Part shown: one piece after another, positions 50,688 to 59,728 of the stretch
Position numbering within the stretch: the stretch's first letter is position 1
How the letters are laid out: each line of letters opens with the position of its first letter
Assembly: GCA_006226425.1 (NCBI GenBank)
Contig: SBGX01000010.1
Location: forward strand, 62,001-126,000
Direction: 5' to 3'
DNA length: 64,000 nt
From: Bacteroidota bacterium
GTDB lineage: Bacteria; Bacteroidota; Bacteroidia; Flavobacteriales_D; Crocinitomicaceae
Program-made: the position numbers and the translations under genes
Notes under the pieces: generated by a model
The model's database searches: none
What the model saw: only the letters and a program-made list of their open reading frames with translations
Told to the model about the DNA's origin: nothing

Positions 50688-53105
50688 ATGACCAAAAGCT
50701 TCTCCCTGCTGATTGCACTATTCGCGTTGTCGCTTTATGCACCGACTACTTCTTTGGCGCAGGTGTTCCAGGTGGTTGATCTTCGAAATGGTGATCCGGT
50801 GTCTTTTGCCAAGGTCATTCCGGGGCATGAAAAAGGGAAAATTGCAGACATTGACGGTTATTTCAAATTGGATAGTGTTCCTCAAAAGGGTCGCATCCTC
50901 GTCCGGGCTGCAAATTATGCGGATAGTAGCTTTCAATTAAGTGACAGCAGTCATTTGTTTCATCTCCGTCCACTGATCCAACAAATCCAGGAAGTCGAAG
51001 TTCGGCCTGGAGCTAATCCAGCAGAACGCATCATGCGGGAAGCGATCAAAAACAGGAAAGCGAATAATGTCTCTGAGAATCATGCTTTTCAGTATGAATC
51101 GTACAGCAAGTTGTTGCTAACTATCGATGATGAAGCGCTTCGTAAAGCACATTCTGACTCCCTGGATTCTACAATGATTGAAATCAAAGAATTCACGGAC
51201 CGTATGAATTTGTTTCAGGTCGAAAGTGTTGCGGAACGTAAATTCAAACCTCCCTATCGAAATAAAGAGGTGATCAAATCGTACAAGGTTTCCGGTTTTT
51301 CCGACCCGGCTTTCTCTACCATCTTCAACGAGATGCAGTCGTACAATTTCTATGAAAATCAATTCAAGCTGTTGGGAAAACCCTACATCAATCCCCTGGC
51401 CTTTGGAGGCATCAGAAGGTATCTCTTCATTTTGAGAGACACAACCATTAATCAACGAGACACGACCTATACCATTGATTTTAGACCGCGAAAGGGAAAG
51501 AACTTTGATGGACTGAGCGGACAACTATTCATCAACACGAATGGTTTTGCCGTTGAAAAGGTAATTGCGGAGCCCTATCAACCCGATTCTTCGATCATGA
51601 TCAAGATCATTCAGGAGTATGAATTCCTCGAAAACAAAAGCTGGCTTCCGGTCAAACTGAGCACAGAAATGAAATTGCACGGTCTAAATATTTCGGCCGA
51701 TTCCGTTCAATTGGATCTGATCGGAAAAGGAAACACCTACTTACACGATATTGTTCTAGACCCGGAATTGAAACGTAGGGACTTCGACAAAATCGACCTA
51801 CAAACAGAAGTGGGTGCCGGTGATCGAAGTGAAGAAGAATGGGATAGTCTTCGCCTCCACCCCCTCAGCGAAAAAGAACGCAATACCTATCACATCATCG
51901 ACTCGGTTTCCAAAGCAGAAAATTTCGAGAAATATATGCGAATCATCAAGATTCTGAGTACCGGAAAAATCCCCATGAATAGATTCAACCTACTTCTTCC
52001 CTACCTATACAGGTACAATGAATTCGAAGGACATCGCCTGGGATTGGGCCTCGAAACTTCCGACAAACTGATGAAGCGAATTCAAATTGGCGGATACGGT
52101 GCTTATGGTTTTAAGGATAAAAAATTTAAGTATGGGGGCTTTGCAGAATTCAACGTCGTCCCAAAAAAATTGATCCTACTCAACCTAAATTATCACTACG
52201 ATGTCTCCGAGCGAGGCTTCTCCCCCTATTTGATCAACCCCTATAATCTGGGCTCCAGTGATTATATGCGACAATTGGCAACAACAAATTACGATTACGA
52301 ACAACGTGCCCAGATACTCATCAAAGCTTATCTGAATCCACGGATTCCCATTCGTCTTTTTGGAAATTACCGACGAATCACAACCCCAGATAATTACCGC
52401 TTCACTCCTTCAGATACTTCCCTGGCCCTTTCGGGGCCAAGCTACGATCTCGCAGAACTCGGAGCTGAGTTTTCCTGGAGATTTCAAGATCGGATCATTC
52501 AGATGGGCTACCGACGAATTTCCACCGGATCACGTTTCCCATTGGTCAATTTTCAGATCACCAAAGGAATCAAAAACCTGTTCGATTCACGCTATGATTA
52601 CCTGCGCATGAATCTCAGAATCACCCACGACATTGATTTTCGGGGAGCGGGACGCTTGAGCTGGCGACTAGAGGGTGGCTATACAGATGGACAGGTTCCT
52701 CTCCAACTCTTGCTTGGTGCCCCCGGAACAAATTCTAAACTCAGGGTATCGGTTCCGAATAGTTTTGAAACCATGATCCCATCCCGTTTTTATGCCCGTA
52801 AACAGGCCCAATTGTTCACCAGATACAGGCTGCGGGAATGGAAAACCAAGGTGGACTTTTTCCAGCCTCAGTTAAGCTTTCACCACGCGGTCGGAATTGC
52901 AGATTTCCAGGAGATCAATGCACATGTCATCGACATCCAGATGGCTAATAAGACTTACCTGGAGGCAGGTATTATTCTGGACAAAATTTACATTAGTCAA
53001 TTCAGTGGTCTTGGCGTTGGTGTATTTTCCAGTTACGGACATTTCTCCATGCCCCAATTCGAAAAGAACCTGGTGTACAAACTAAGCTTTACTTTCACGT
53101 TGTAG
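50688..53105 (+). CDS. DUF5686 family outer-membrane protein with carboxypeptidase-like regulatory domain
   Basis: An 805-residue outer-membrane protein. A signal peptide (SLLIALFALSLYAPTTSLAQ) precedes a carboxypeptidase-like regulatory domain (about 28-105: VVDLRNGDPVSFAKVIPG, IADIDGYFKL). The DUF5686 segment follows, starting near EVRPGANPAERIMREAIKNRKANN. From about 420 to the end, the sequence shows alternating amphipathic strands of a beta-barrel and closes with VYKLSFTFTL, a beta-signal for the BAM complex. The role of the family is unknown. A degenerate second copy of the last codons lies 836 bp downstream, beyond the alpha/beta hydrolase gene. It is divergent from the lipoprotein gene with 68 nt between the starts. 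Confidence 0.9.
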   Translation: MTKSFSLLIALFALSLYAPTTSLAQVFQVVDLRNGDPVSFAKVIPGHEKGKIADIDGYFKLDSVPQKGRILVRAANYADSSFQLSDSSHLFHLRPLIQQIQEVEVRPGANPAERIMREAIKNRKANNVSENHAFQYESYSKLLLTIDDEALRKAHSDSLDSTMIEIKEFTDRMNLFQVESVAERKFKPPYRNKEVIKSYKVSGFSDPAFSTIFNEMQSYNFYENQFKLLGKPYINPLAFGGIRRYLFILRDTTINQRDTTYTIDFRPRKGKNFDGLSGQLFINTNGFAVEKVIAEPYQPDSSIMIKIIQEYEFLENKSWLPVKLSTEMKLHGLNISADSVQLDLIGKGNTYLHDIVLDPELKRRDFDKIDLQTEVGAGDRSEEEWDSLRLHPLSEKERNTYHIIDSVSKAENFEKYMRIIKILSTGKIPMNRFNLLLPYLYRYNEFEGHRLGLGLETSDKLMKRIQIGGYGAYGFKDKKFKYGGFAEFNVVPKKLILLNLNYHYDVSERGFSPYLINPYNLGSSDYMRQLATTNYDYEQRAQILIKAYLNPRIPIRLFGNYRRITTPDNYRFTPSDTSLALSGPSYDLAELGAEFSWRFQDRIIQMGYRRISTGSRFPLVNFQITKGIKNLFDSRYDYLRMNLRITHDIDFRGAGRLSWRLEGGYTDGQVPLQLLLGAPGTNSKLRVSVPNSFETMIPSRFYARKQAQLFTRYRLREWKTKVDFFQPQLSFHHAVGIADFQEINAHVIDIQMANKTYLEAGIILDKIYISQFSGLGVGVFSSYGHFSMPQFEKNLVYKLSFTFTL

Positions 53106-53932
53106 ATAACCATCAAATAATGAGATGTTTACTTGTTACCATAGCGATTCTTTTATTCATTAATTTGTCTGGACAAACAACCACGACAGTATATTGCTTT
53201 CCCGGACAAGGCTCAGATAAACGTATTTTCGACTCTCTTGAACTTGATACAAAATATAAAATTAAAGTGATTGAATATGGGACGCCAGACAAGCACATGA
53301 ATATGAATTCATTTGCCCAACGACTTTCGGGACATATAGACACTACGCAAGACTTTATCTTAATTGGCGTTTCACTGGGAGGGATGATCTGCGTTGAACT
53401 CAATGAAATATTAAATCCTAAAAAGACAATAATAATTTCTAGTGCTAAAAACAGAAATGAGCTTCCTGCACGGTATAAATTTCAAAAAGCTATACCAATA
53501 TACAGACTATTTCCCGGTGGTATCTTACTAGCAGGAGCAAAAATGCTTCAACCAATTGTTGAACCAGACAGAAACAAATGTGAAGACACTTTTAAAAGTA
53601 TGCTCAGCAAAAAAAACGCTGTCTACATGAAACGAACTGTTAACCTAATCATTAATTGGGACAGAGAAATAAACACGAAACCAATTTACCATATTCATGG
53701 AACAAACGACCATACCTTGCCAATTAAAAAAATAAAGCTGTTATCATACACTTTAGACAAAGGTTCTCACATGATGACATTGACGAGAGCAAAGGAAATC
53801 AACAATATTTTAAACGCGATTCTAAACGATAAATAACTAAGAATTTGTTTTTGAAACTGGAGCATTTATTAGCGACAGACGTTTCTCTGTCCAGTTAAAA
53901 AAAAACGATTGCACAAATTAGGCTTTACTTTC
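53086..53932 (+). repeat. Direct repeats flanking the AT-rich hydrolase gene
   Basis: The 11-mer GCTTTACTTTC occurs at 53086-53096 (in the end of the DUF5686 gene) and at 53922-53932 (just before the convergent HD gene's stop), 836 bp apart. Similarity extends to both sides: AAAYTARGCTTTACTTTCRCG covers 21 positions with four differences, all transitions and three at third codon positions. The repeats bracket the alpha/beta hydrolase gene and could be the ends of an inserted unit. Confidence 0.55.
53120..53836 (+). CDS. Alpha/beta hydrolase, AT-rich, probably acquired
   Basis: A 238-residue secreted or periplasmic protein: a signal peptide (MRCLLVTIAILLFINLSGQ), then the alpha/beta hydrolase pattern VYCFPGQGSDKRIF, FILIGVSLGGMICVEL (nucleophile serine in GVSLGG), GTNDHTLPI (acid aspartate) and GSHMMTL (histidine). 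The substrate is unknown. The gene is much richer in A/T (many AAA, ATA, AAT codons) than its neighbours. It sits 14 nt after the DUF5686 stop, between that gene and a degenerate copy of its 3' end. These facts point to gain by horizontal transfer into the end of the DUF5686 gene. No integrase or transposase is visible. Confidence 0.8.
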   Translation: MRCLLVTIAILLFINLSGQTTTTVYCFPGQGSDKRIFDSLELDTKYKIKVIEYGTPDKHMNMNSFAQRLSGHIDTTQDFILIGVSLGGMICVELNEILNPKKTIIISSAKNRNELPARYKFQKAIPIYRLFPGGILLAGAKMLQPIVEPDRNKCEDTFKSMLSKKNAVYMKRTVNLIINWDREINTKPIYHIHGTNDHTLPIKKIKLLSYTLDKGSHMMTLTRAKEINNILNAILNDK

Positions 53933-53941
53933 GCGCTTTAA
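53873..53941 (+). pseudogene. Displaced remnant of the DUF5686 gene's 3' end
   Basis: In one frame the segment encodes a C-terminus ending HKLGFTFAL and TAA (53939-53941), beside the genuine YKLSFTFTL and TAG of the DUF5686 gene 836 bp upstream. The in-frame alignment holds for the last 10 or so codons, with differences mainly at third positions and conservative changes; further upstream it fades. It overlaps the stop of the convergent HD gene by 3 nt, as if DUF5686 once ended here. It is best read as the old 3' end cut off by an insertion, or as the end of a lost tandem paralogue. Confidence 0.5.
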
Positions 53942-55179
53942 AGGACGGGGTAGCAGAGAAAGAATTTCTCTACCGGTTTGGCCAGGGCTGAAATATTCAG
54001 GTTATCTGAAGCCTTTGAAACATCCATGATCTCTCCATTTTTCAAGAGAAGATTAATGTTTTGAAGATGCTGATTATAGGCGTTATTTGTCAGACGCTCA
54101 GAGAATACAAAGTACTCCATTTCTTCCTGGGTGAGTCCGAGCTTTTTGGAAATCAACTCCTTTTCAACCAGTACACGCTCGTCAGCAAAACGCGTCGAAG
54201 AAACCTCTACTTTGAAGAGTTCCCGATTAATCAGTTTTCTAGACAACATCGACAAAGCGCGATCATCCGCATCCTGCCATACCTTGATGGCTCCGGTAAT
54301 GTCAAAGTCATCCAGACGTGAAAAGTTTTCCAATACTTCCGGATTGGACTTGAATTCTTCCCATTCAATATTCCTTTTCAGGAAATAGCTCAGTGCGGGG
54401 GAAGCAAACAATTCTGTCCCGTTTTGCATCAAATACTTGGCTCGTCTCAGGATATGGATCAGCATGAATTCGGCAGCAACAACGGTCTTATGCAAATACA
54501 CCTGCCAGTACATAAATCGTCTGGCCACCAGGAATTTCTCTACCGAATAAATCGCCTTTTCCTCCACGACCAGATTTCCGTTAACGACATTGAGCATTTC
54601 AATGATTCGATCAGATCCAATCTGTCCTTCGGCAACTCCTGTAAAAAAGCTGTCCCGATTCAGGTAGTCCATTCGATCCATATCGATTTGGCTACTCACC
54701 AACTGATGGAGGAAGGGTTTTTTATACTTGTTCTTGAAAATAAGCAGCGCCAGGTCTAGTTTTCCGTCGAACTCCTTGCTCAGTTTTTCCATGAAAAAGG
54801 CAGAAATGTCTTCATGGCTGATCTTATGGGCCAAATCATATTCCAACGCATGACTAAAAGGTCCATGCCCGATGTCGTGCAACAAAATAGCACACAATAC
54901 AGCGCGTTCTTCTTCAGCAGTGATCTCATGCCCCTTTCTACGAATCGTTGCAACCGCTTGCAGCATCAAATGCATCGCTCCCAACACATGGTGAAAGCGC
55001 GTATGCAGTGCGCCTGGATATACCAGATGCGTCAAGCCCAATTGACTGATCCGTCGGAGTCGTTGCACATAAGGATGTTCAATCAGATCAAAAATGAATT
55101 CGTCCGGAATGGTAATAAAACCATAAACAGGATCGTTGATCAGCTTCTTTTTGTTATTTGTATTCGGGGCCACAGACAT
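53938..55179 (-). CDS. HD-domain phosphohydrolase (dNTPase-like)
   Basis: A 413-residue protein from the ATG at 55179 (422 from 55206). The HD metal motif is complete: HTRFHHVLGAMHL (H), CAILLHDIGHGPFSHALE (HD and H), and a downstream aspartate in QIDMDRMDYLNRDS, the pattern of the dGTPase/SAMHD1-like branch. The start KKKLINDPVYGFITIPDE is typical for the Bacteroidota family members. The substrate (dNTP or other nucleotide) is not shown. The inner start lies 5 nt after a perfect -7 box, and for that reason it is preferred; the outer ATG at 55206 cannot be excluded. It is divergent from porX, which is a common neighbour in Flavobacteriales. Confidence 0.88.
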   Translation of the reverse strand: MSVAPNTNNKKKLINDPVYGFITIPDEFIFDLIEHPYVQRLRRISQLGLTHLVYPGALHTRFHHVLGAMHLMLQAVATIRRKGHEITAEEERAVLCAILLHDIGHGPFSHALEYDLAHKISHEDISAFFMEKLSKEFDGKLDLALLIFKNKYKKPFLHQLVSSQIDMDRMDYLNRDSFFTGVAEGQIGSDRIIEMLNVVNGNLVVEEKAIYSVEKFLVARRFMYWQVYLHKTVVAAEFMLIHILRRAKYLMQNGTELFASPALSYFLKRNIEWEEFKSNPEVLENFSRLDDFDITGAIKVWQDADDRALSMLSRKLINRELFKVEVSSTRFADERVLVEKELISKKLGLTQEEMEYFVFSERLTNNAYNQHLQNINLLLKNGEIMDVSKASDNLNISALAKPVEKFFLCYPVL

Positions 55180-55184
55180 GCGCA

Positions 55185-55192
55185 CAAAAATA
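55185..55192 (-). promoter_or_regulatory. -7 box of the HD-domain gene, 5 nt from the start codon
   Basis: TATTTTTG on the minus strand (55192-55185) matches TAnnTTTG. The ATG at 55179 follows after 5 nt (TGCGC). If this promoter is used, the upstream ATG at 55206 is not transcribed. Confidence 0.45.
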
Positions 55193-55293
55193 TTAATTTT
55201 ATCCATACCCCGGAATAAGGGACCTTTCGTGCATTGCTTCCCTTTTTCATAAAATAAATTCCATACTTTTACGTACTTACTTTAAAACACTTT

Positions 55294-56838
55294 ATGCAGG
55301 CGAAAATCTTATGGGCAGACGATGAAATTGATCTGTTAAAACCACACATCCTCTTTCTGGAGTCCAAAGGGTATGAGGTACATACAGTCAACAACGGGGA
55401 TGAGGCGATTGATATTAGCCTGGAAAACCATTTTGATATTATTTTTCTGGATGAGAACATGCCTGGAATTTCTGGTTTGGAGGCACTGAGTAGAATCAAA
55501 GAAGAACGACCGCAGGTCCCCATCGTTATGATTACCAAAAGTGAAGAGGAATCCATCATGGAAGAAGCCATTGGTGGCAAGATTGCAGACTACCTGATCA
55601 AACCGGTCAACCCGAACCAATTGCTCCTATGCCTGAAAAAGAACCTGGATCACAAAAAACTGATCTCGCAGAAAACGAATTCCAACTATCAGCAGGAGTT
55701 CCGAAATCTGGGGCTTCAAATGAGCAATCACCTGGATGCTCAAGAATGGATGGAACTCTATCGTAAACTCGTGTATTGGGAACTGGAACTGGATCAAATT
55801 GAGGACCAGGGAATGAAGGAGGTACTCAGTATGCAGAAGAAGGAAGCCAATTCGCTCTTCTCCAAATTCATCGAGCAAAACTACCTCGACTGGCTCAATG
55901 GGACGGAAGAGGCTCCGCCGATGCTTCATCAGTGTTTCCGCAAAAAGGTCGTCCCGGAAATGGATGATCAAAAGGTCTTTTTAATGGTCATTGACAACCT
56001 CCGCTTTGATCAATGGAAAGTTATTCATCCAATCATTTCCAACTACTTCAAACTGGAATCTGAAGAACTTATTTTCAGTATTCTTCCGACGGCTACTCAA
56101 TATGCCAGGAACGCTTTTTTCGCTGGCTTACTCCCTTCTGAGATTCAAAAGAAATATCCGAAGTGGTGGGTCAATGAAGAACAGGAAGGAGGTAAAAATA
56201 ATTTTGAACAGGAATTGCTGGAGAGTAATCTGAAACGACTTGGCAAGTCAGGCAAATGGAGTTATCATAAGATCACTAACCTGGAAGCTGGCAAAAAGTT
56301 CCTGGACCAATTCAATCAGATTAAAGACAATCAATTAACGGCTGTGGTGTACAATTTTGTGGACATGCTCTCCCACGCCCGAACAGAAATGGAAGTCATC
56401 CGGGAACTGGCCGATGATGAATCCGCCTATCGCTCCATCACCGTGTCCTGGTTAGAACACTCTCCATTACACGACATTCTCAGGAAAGTGGCGGATGCCG
56501 GCATGAAATTACTCATCACCACCGATCACGGTACTATTCGGGTCAATAGCCCAGTCAAAATCGTCGGAGATCGGAACACGAACACCAACCTGCGCTATAA
56601 AACAGGGAAGAATTTAAGCTACAATTCCAAAGAAGTTTTCACGGTGCGCGATCCGGAAGAGGCCTTTTTGCCCAAAAGCAATTTGTCCAGTGAATATGTT
56701 TTTGCCCGACCCAATGATTTCTTTGTCTACCCAAACAATTACAATCATTTCGTCAATTATTACGGGAATACCTTTCAGCACGGGGGAATCTCACTGGAAG
56801 AAATGCTTATCCCTTTTATTCGCTACAAAGCCAAATAA
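55294..56838 (+). CDS. porX: PorX: response regulator with PglZ phosphodiesterase domain
   Basis: A 514-residue protein. Residues 1-120 are a CheY-like receiver with D9/D10, phospho-acceptor D53 in FLDENMPG, T81 and K103. A helical linker (about 125-200) leads to the PglZ-type alkaline-phosphatase-fold domain (about 210-514) with VIDNLRFDQW (nucleophile region), FVDMLSHAR, LLITTDHGTIRV and GNTFQHGGISLEEM as metal and active-site segments. This pairing is unique to PorX, the T9SS regulator that works with the kinase PorY and sigma factor SigP and hydrolyses oligoribonucleotides. tsaE begins 5 nt after the stop. T9SS cargo genes are present elsewhere in the window. The assignment is firm. Confidence 0.96.
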   Translation: MQAKILWADDEIDLLKPHILFLESKGYEVHTVNNGDEAIDISLENHFDIIFLDENMPGISGLEALSRIKEERPQVPIVMITKSEEESIMEEAIGGKIADYLIKPVNPNQLLLCLKKNLDHKKLISQKTNSNYQQEFRNLGLQMSNHLDAQEWMELYRKLVYWELELDQIEDQGMKEVLSMQKKEANSLFSKFIEQNYLDWLNGTEEAPPMLHQCFRKKVVPEMDDQKVFLMVIDNLRFDQWKVIHPIISNYFKLESEELIFSILPTATQYARNAFFAGLLPSEIQKKYPKWWVNEEQEGGKNNFEQELLESNLKRLGKSGKWSYHKITNLEAGKKFLDQFNQIKDNQLTAVVYNFVDMLSHARTEMEVIRELADDESAYRSITVSWLEHSPLHDILRKVADAGMKLLITTDHGTIRVNSPVKIVGDRNTNTNLRYKTGKNLSYNSKEVFTVRDPEEAFLPKSNLSSEYVFARPNDFFVYPNNYNHFVNYYGNTFQHGGISLEEMLIPFIRYKAK

Positions 56839-56843
56839 ACCAA

Positions 56844-57272
56844 ATGGAGATCAAGTGCCCGAATCTGGAACAATTGCCTGTCGCGGTGGAGCGGTTTCTA
56901 CCCTTTCTGAAAGAGTATCGACAGATTCTCTTTTACGGGGAGATGGGAAGTGGAAAGACCAGTTTCATCGGAGAATTATTCAAGCAGATTGGTGTCGCGG
57001 ATTTCAATGGTTCGCCCACCTATTCCCTGGTCAATGAATATGACACACCCTTAGGAACGTTCCATCATCTGGATTTATATCGGGTAGAGCGAGAAGAAGA
57101 ACTTTTTGACATCGGATTGATCGAACAACTGGAAAGCTCCGATTTTTTTCTAATCGAATGGCCGCAATTGGTAGAAGACTATGTGGACGAAAAACACCTA
57201 AGTCTGTATTTCTCACTCGATGCTGAAATGGGACGAATCATCAGCTTGAAAGAAGCCGGGAAAGAGTTATGA
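56844..57272 (+). CDS. tsaE: tRNA threonylcarbamoyladenosine biosynthesis ATPase TsaE
   Basis: A 142-residue P-loop ATPase. Walker A is FYGEMGSGKTSFIGELF (about 32-48); SPTYSLVNEY and HHLDLYRVE follow, with IEWPQLVEDY near the end. TsaE drives the TsaB/TsaD complex that makes the t6A37 modification of ANN-decoding tRNAs, an essential reaction. It starts 5 nt after porX and its stop overlaps the start of a 54-residue membrane-protein gene (ATGA). The length is usual. Confidence 0.95.
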   Translation: MEIKCPNLEQLPVAVERFLPFLKEYRQILFYGEMGSGKTSFIGELFKQIGVADFNGSPTYSLVNEYDTPLGTFHHLDLYRVEREEELFDIGLIEQLESSDFFLIEWPQLVEDYVDEKHLSLYFSLDAEMGRIISLKEAGKEL

Positions 57273-57433
57273 ACGAAATCTGGTTGGCCGTCATACTCTC
57301 CCTCATTTTAGGAAGCCTGAACGGATATTACTGGTCCAGGAGAGGTTATCGTGGCTGGCATCTATACTTCATCGGCACCATTGCCATCTTCGGTCTGATC
57401 GTCCTCATCCTAAAAACACTGAAGGGTCACTAG
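57269..57433 (+). CDS. 54-residue membrane protein at the end of the porX-tsaE operon
   Basis: The ATG at 57269 overlaps the tsaE stop by 4 nt and the frame runs to TAG at 57431-57433. The product has two hydrophobic segments (about residues 4-18 and 32-48) joined by a short basic loop (WSRRGYRGWH) and ends KTLKGH. The tight overlap makes it a real, translationally coupled gene. I recognise no family. It may be a small inner-membrane protein linked to envelope function through its place after porX. Confidence 0.6.
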   Translation: MNEIWLAVILSLILGSLNGYYWSRRGYRGWHLYFIGTIAIFGLIVLILKTLKGH

Positions 57434-57487
57434 ACCTTTATCCAAGTTTTTCCGTTATATTTAGAAATAGATACCGCAATCTTCTGC

Positions 57488-59728
57488 ATGAGAAAGAAGT
57501 TTAACATATTTCGCTTCATCCGAGCTTTTTTTCCCTTGCAGCTAATCTTTGGGCACTTCAAATACAACCTGTTCTCGCTTTTTTTCTGGTTGATCCTGTT
57601 TGGCATTGCCGGGGATTCCCTGGGCGCTGCCTTTGGCTTGCCTTACCTGTTCTATTCTCCGGAATACCAGGGTGAGATGGGTCTGACATCCTTTTTCCTC
57701 ATCGGTTTTTCGCTAGGAGGTTTTACCATGTCCTTTCATACCTACAGCTATATCCGTCTTTCCAAACGCTACCCTTTTATTCTAACCGTTTCCAGGCCTT
57801 TCATTAAGTTCTGCCTCAACAACTCCGTTATTCCACTATTCTTTCTGGGATTCTTTCTGTATAAGCTCATTAATTTTCACCTAAATGAAGAATTCGCTTC
57901 TTCTGGAAGAATTGCCTCATACATCGCTATGTTACTGGTCGGATATGCCTTATTTATCTCCTTTGCGTTCTTTTATTTCTTTCCACGCAACAAACACATT
58001 TTTCGGAAGATCGGTCTCACACCAAGTGATCAGGAAGAAAGTGAGGCCATTCATTCTTTTTTGCATCGACAGTCCAAATGGCAGGATTACTTTATGTACG
58101 ACAAACACCGTCGATATGTGTACATGTCCACCCCCATTCGCTGGAGAGTTAGTCGCTCAGTTAAACATTACGACCAGGAAAATTTCAAGCGGCTCTTGCG
58201 TCTTTCGAGAATTAACTCTTCCCTTTTTGAAGTCGTCACCGTAGTCAGTTTTCTTGCCCTGGGACTTTTCCGTGAGCACCCCGTGCTCGATCTCCCTGCC
58301 GGAATGAGCATCATCATGCTTCTGGCTATTATCCTGATGATTTTTAGCGCCTTTCAATCGTGGTTCAAGTACTGGACCTACCCGGTGATCATCCTTATGA
58401 TCATCAGTATGAATCAACTGAGTAAGAAAACATCATTGTTTCAATATCGAAGCTATGCCTTTGGCTTATCCTACGAGAAAAAGGACCTCATCCCCTACAC
58501 TGTTGAAAATATTTTCAGCCAGACAACCGAAATTGTCCGAATCAATCAGAGTCGCCGGAATTTCCAGGAAAGCATGCTTGCCTGGAAGCAACGAACGGGA
58601 AAGCGAAAACCGAAAATGATGATCATATTGACTTCCGGAGGTGGTTCACGGAGTGCGATGTGGACCTTTGCGACCATGAATTACCTGGACAGCCTGATGC
58701 AAGGAAAGCTAATGGAACACACTCAAATGATCACAGGAGCTTCCGGAGGGATGATCGGAGCTGCGTACTACCGTTCATTATACCTCAATAAATTGCTCGG
58801 GCAAAAGCCACAGATCAACTCCAAAAAAGTCAATAACATCTCCAGTGATTTGCTCAATAAACTTTCCGTCGCTGCCTATTCCAGTGATCTCTTTTTCCGT
58901 TTTCAGGAATTTCATCTGGGCGATCATCACTACACCAAAGACCGGGGTTACGCTTTTGAAGAAAATTTGAATGAAAACACAGAAAGTGTGCTGGATCAAA
59001 AGCTCAGTTATTTTAACACCTATGAAAAACAGGGAATGATCCCCTCCATGCTATTTACCCCAACCATCGTTAACGACGGAAGGCGCATGATCATATCGGC
59101 CCAACCAATGACTTTTTTGTGCAGTTCAGGGCATAGTCCTTCCTTTTTAAATAACATGTATGAGTATATTGACTTCCAGACCATGTTTGAAAAGAACAAT
59201 GATCTGCGTTTCCTGAGTGTCCTGCGTATGAACGCCACATTCCCACTGGTGCTTCCCATGGTTTCTTTACCGACCAAACCGGAAATGCATGTGATGGATG
59301 CTGGAATCAGGGACAATTACGGCGGTAAAATGATGATGAACTACCTTTTCAGCCTGAAAGACTGGATCGACGAAAACACTTCCGGAGTGGTCATCGTCAA
59401 AATCAGAGATACCAAGAGTATTTTGAAAGGAGAACGGATTCAGACGGTATCCATGCTCGATAAACTGGTTCTCCCTTTTGGGAACATGTACAAGAACTTC
59501 ACACGGACCCAGGATTTCGATCAGGATGAATTATTAAAGATCGGTGCACACGGTTTTGATTTCCCGATTGATATGGTCGTTTTTAATTTACGTGAGAAAA
59601 CGAAAGATCGCATCTCCCTTTCCTGGCATTTAACCTCCCAGGAAAAACAAAAGATCAACAAGGCTATTTACAGCAAGGGAAATCAACATTCTGTGCGACA
59701 ATTGTTGAAACTGCTGGGAGAAAATTAA
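57488..59728 (+). CDS. Patatin-like phospholipase with N-terminal membrane domain
   Basis: A 746-residue protein. The N-terminal 330 residues hold about seven transmembrane helices. The C-terminal half is a patatin-type lipid hydrolase: SGGGSRSAMW (residues 383-392, oxyanion hole), the nucleophile elbow GASGG with S419, and the dyad aspartate D604 in DAGIRDNYGG. Patatins hydrolyse acyl chains from lipids. Fusion to a multi-helix membrane domain fits action on membrane lipids from the inside. The substrate is unknown. Its own start is 54 nt after the small membrane-protein gene. It overlaps the convergent recR gene by 4 nt. Confidence 0.85.
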   Translation: MRKKFNIFRFIRAFFPLQLIFGHFKYNLFSLFFWLILFGIAGDSLGAAFGLPYLFYSPEYQGEMGLTSFFLIGFSLGGFTMSFHTYSYIRLSKRYPFILTVSRPFIKFCLNNSVIPLFFLGFFLYKLINFHLNEEFASSGRIASYIAMLLVGYALFISFAFFYFFPRNKHIFRKIGLTPSDQEESEAIHSFLHRQSKWQDYFMYDKHRRYVYMSTPIRWRVSRSVKHYDQENFKRLLRLSRINSSLFEVVTVVSFLALGLFREHPVLDLPAGMSIIMLLAIILMIFSAFQSWFKYWTYPVIILMIISMNQLSKKTSLFQYRSYAFGLSYEKKDLIPYTVENIFSQTTEIVRINQSRRNFQESMLAWKQRTGKRKPKMMIILTSGGGSRSAMWTFATMNYLDSLMQGKLMEHTQMITGASGGMIGAAYYRSLYLNKLLGQKPQINSKKVNNISSDLLNKLSVAAYSSDLFFRFQEFHLGDHHYTKDRGYAFEENLNENTESVLDQKLSYFNTYEKQGMIPSMLFTPTIVNDGRRMIISAQPMTFLCSSGHSPSFLNNMYEYIDFQTMFEKNNDLRFLSVLRMNATFPLVLPMVSLPTKPEMHVMDAGIRDNYGGKMMMNYLFSLKDWIDENTSGVVIVKIRDTKSILKGERIQTVSMLDKLVLPFGNMYKNFTRTQDFDQDELLKIGAHGFDFPIDMVVFNLREKTKDRISLSWHLTSQEKQKINKAIYSKGNQHSVRQLLKLLGEN

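Noticed and set aside
53874-53891. GACAGA / TCTGTC inverted repeat as an integron attC site
   Set aside because: The arms are only 6 bp, and the GTTRRRY and RYYYAAC boxes of attC sites are not present at proper positions. A cassette is suspected on other grounds, but not an integron.
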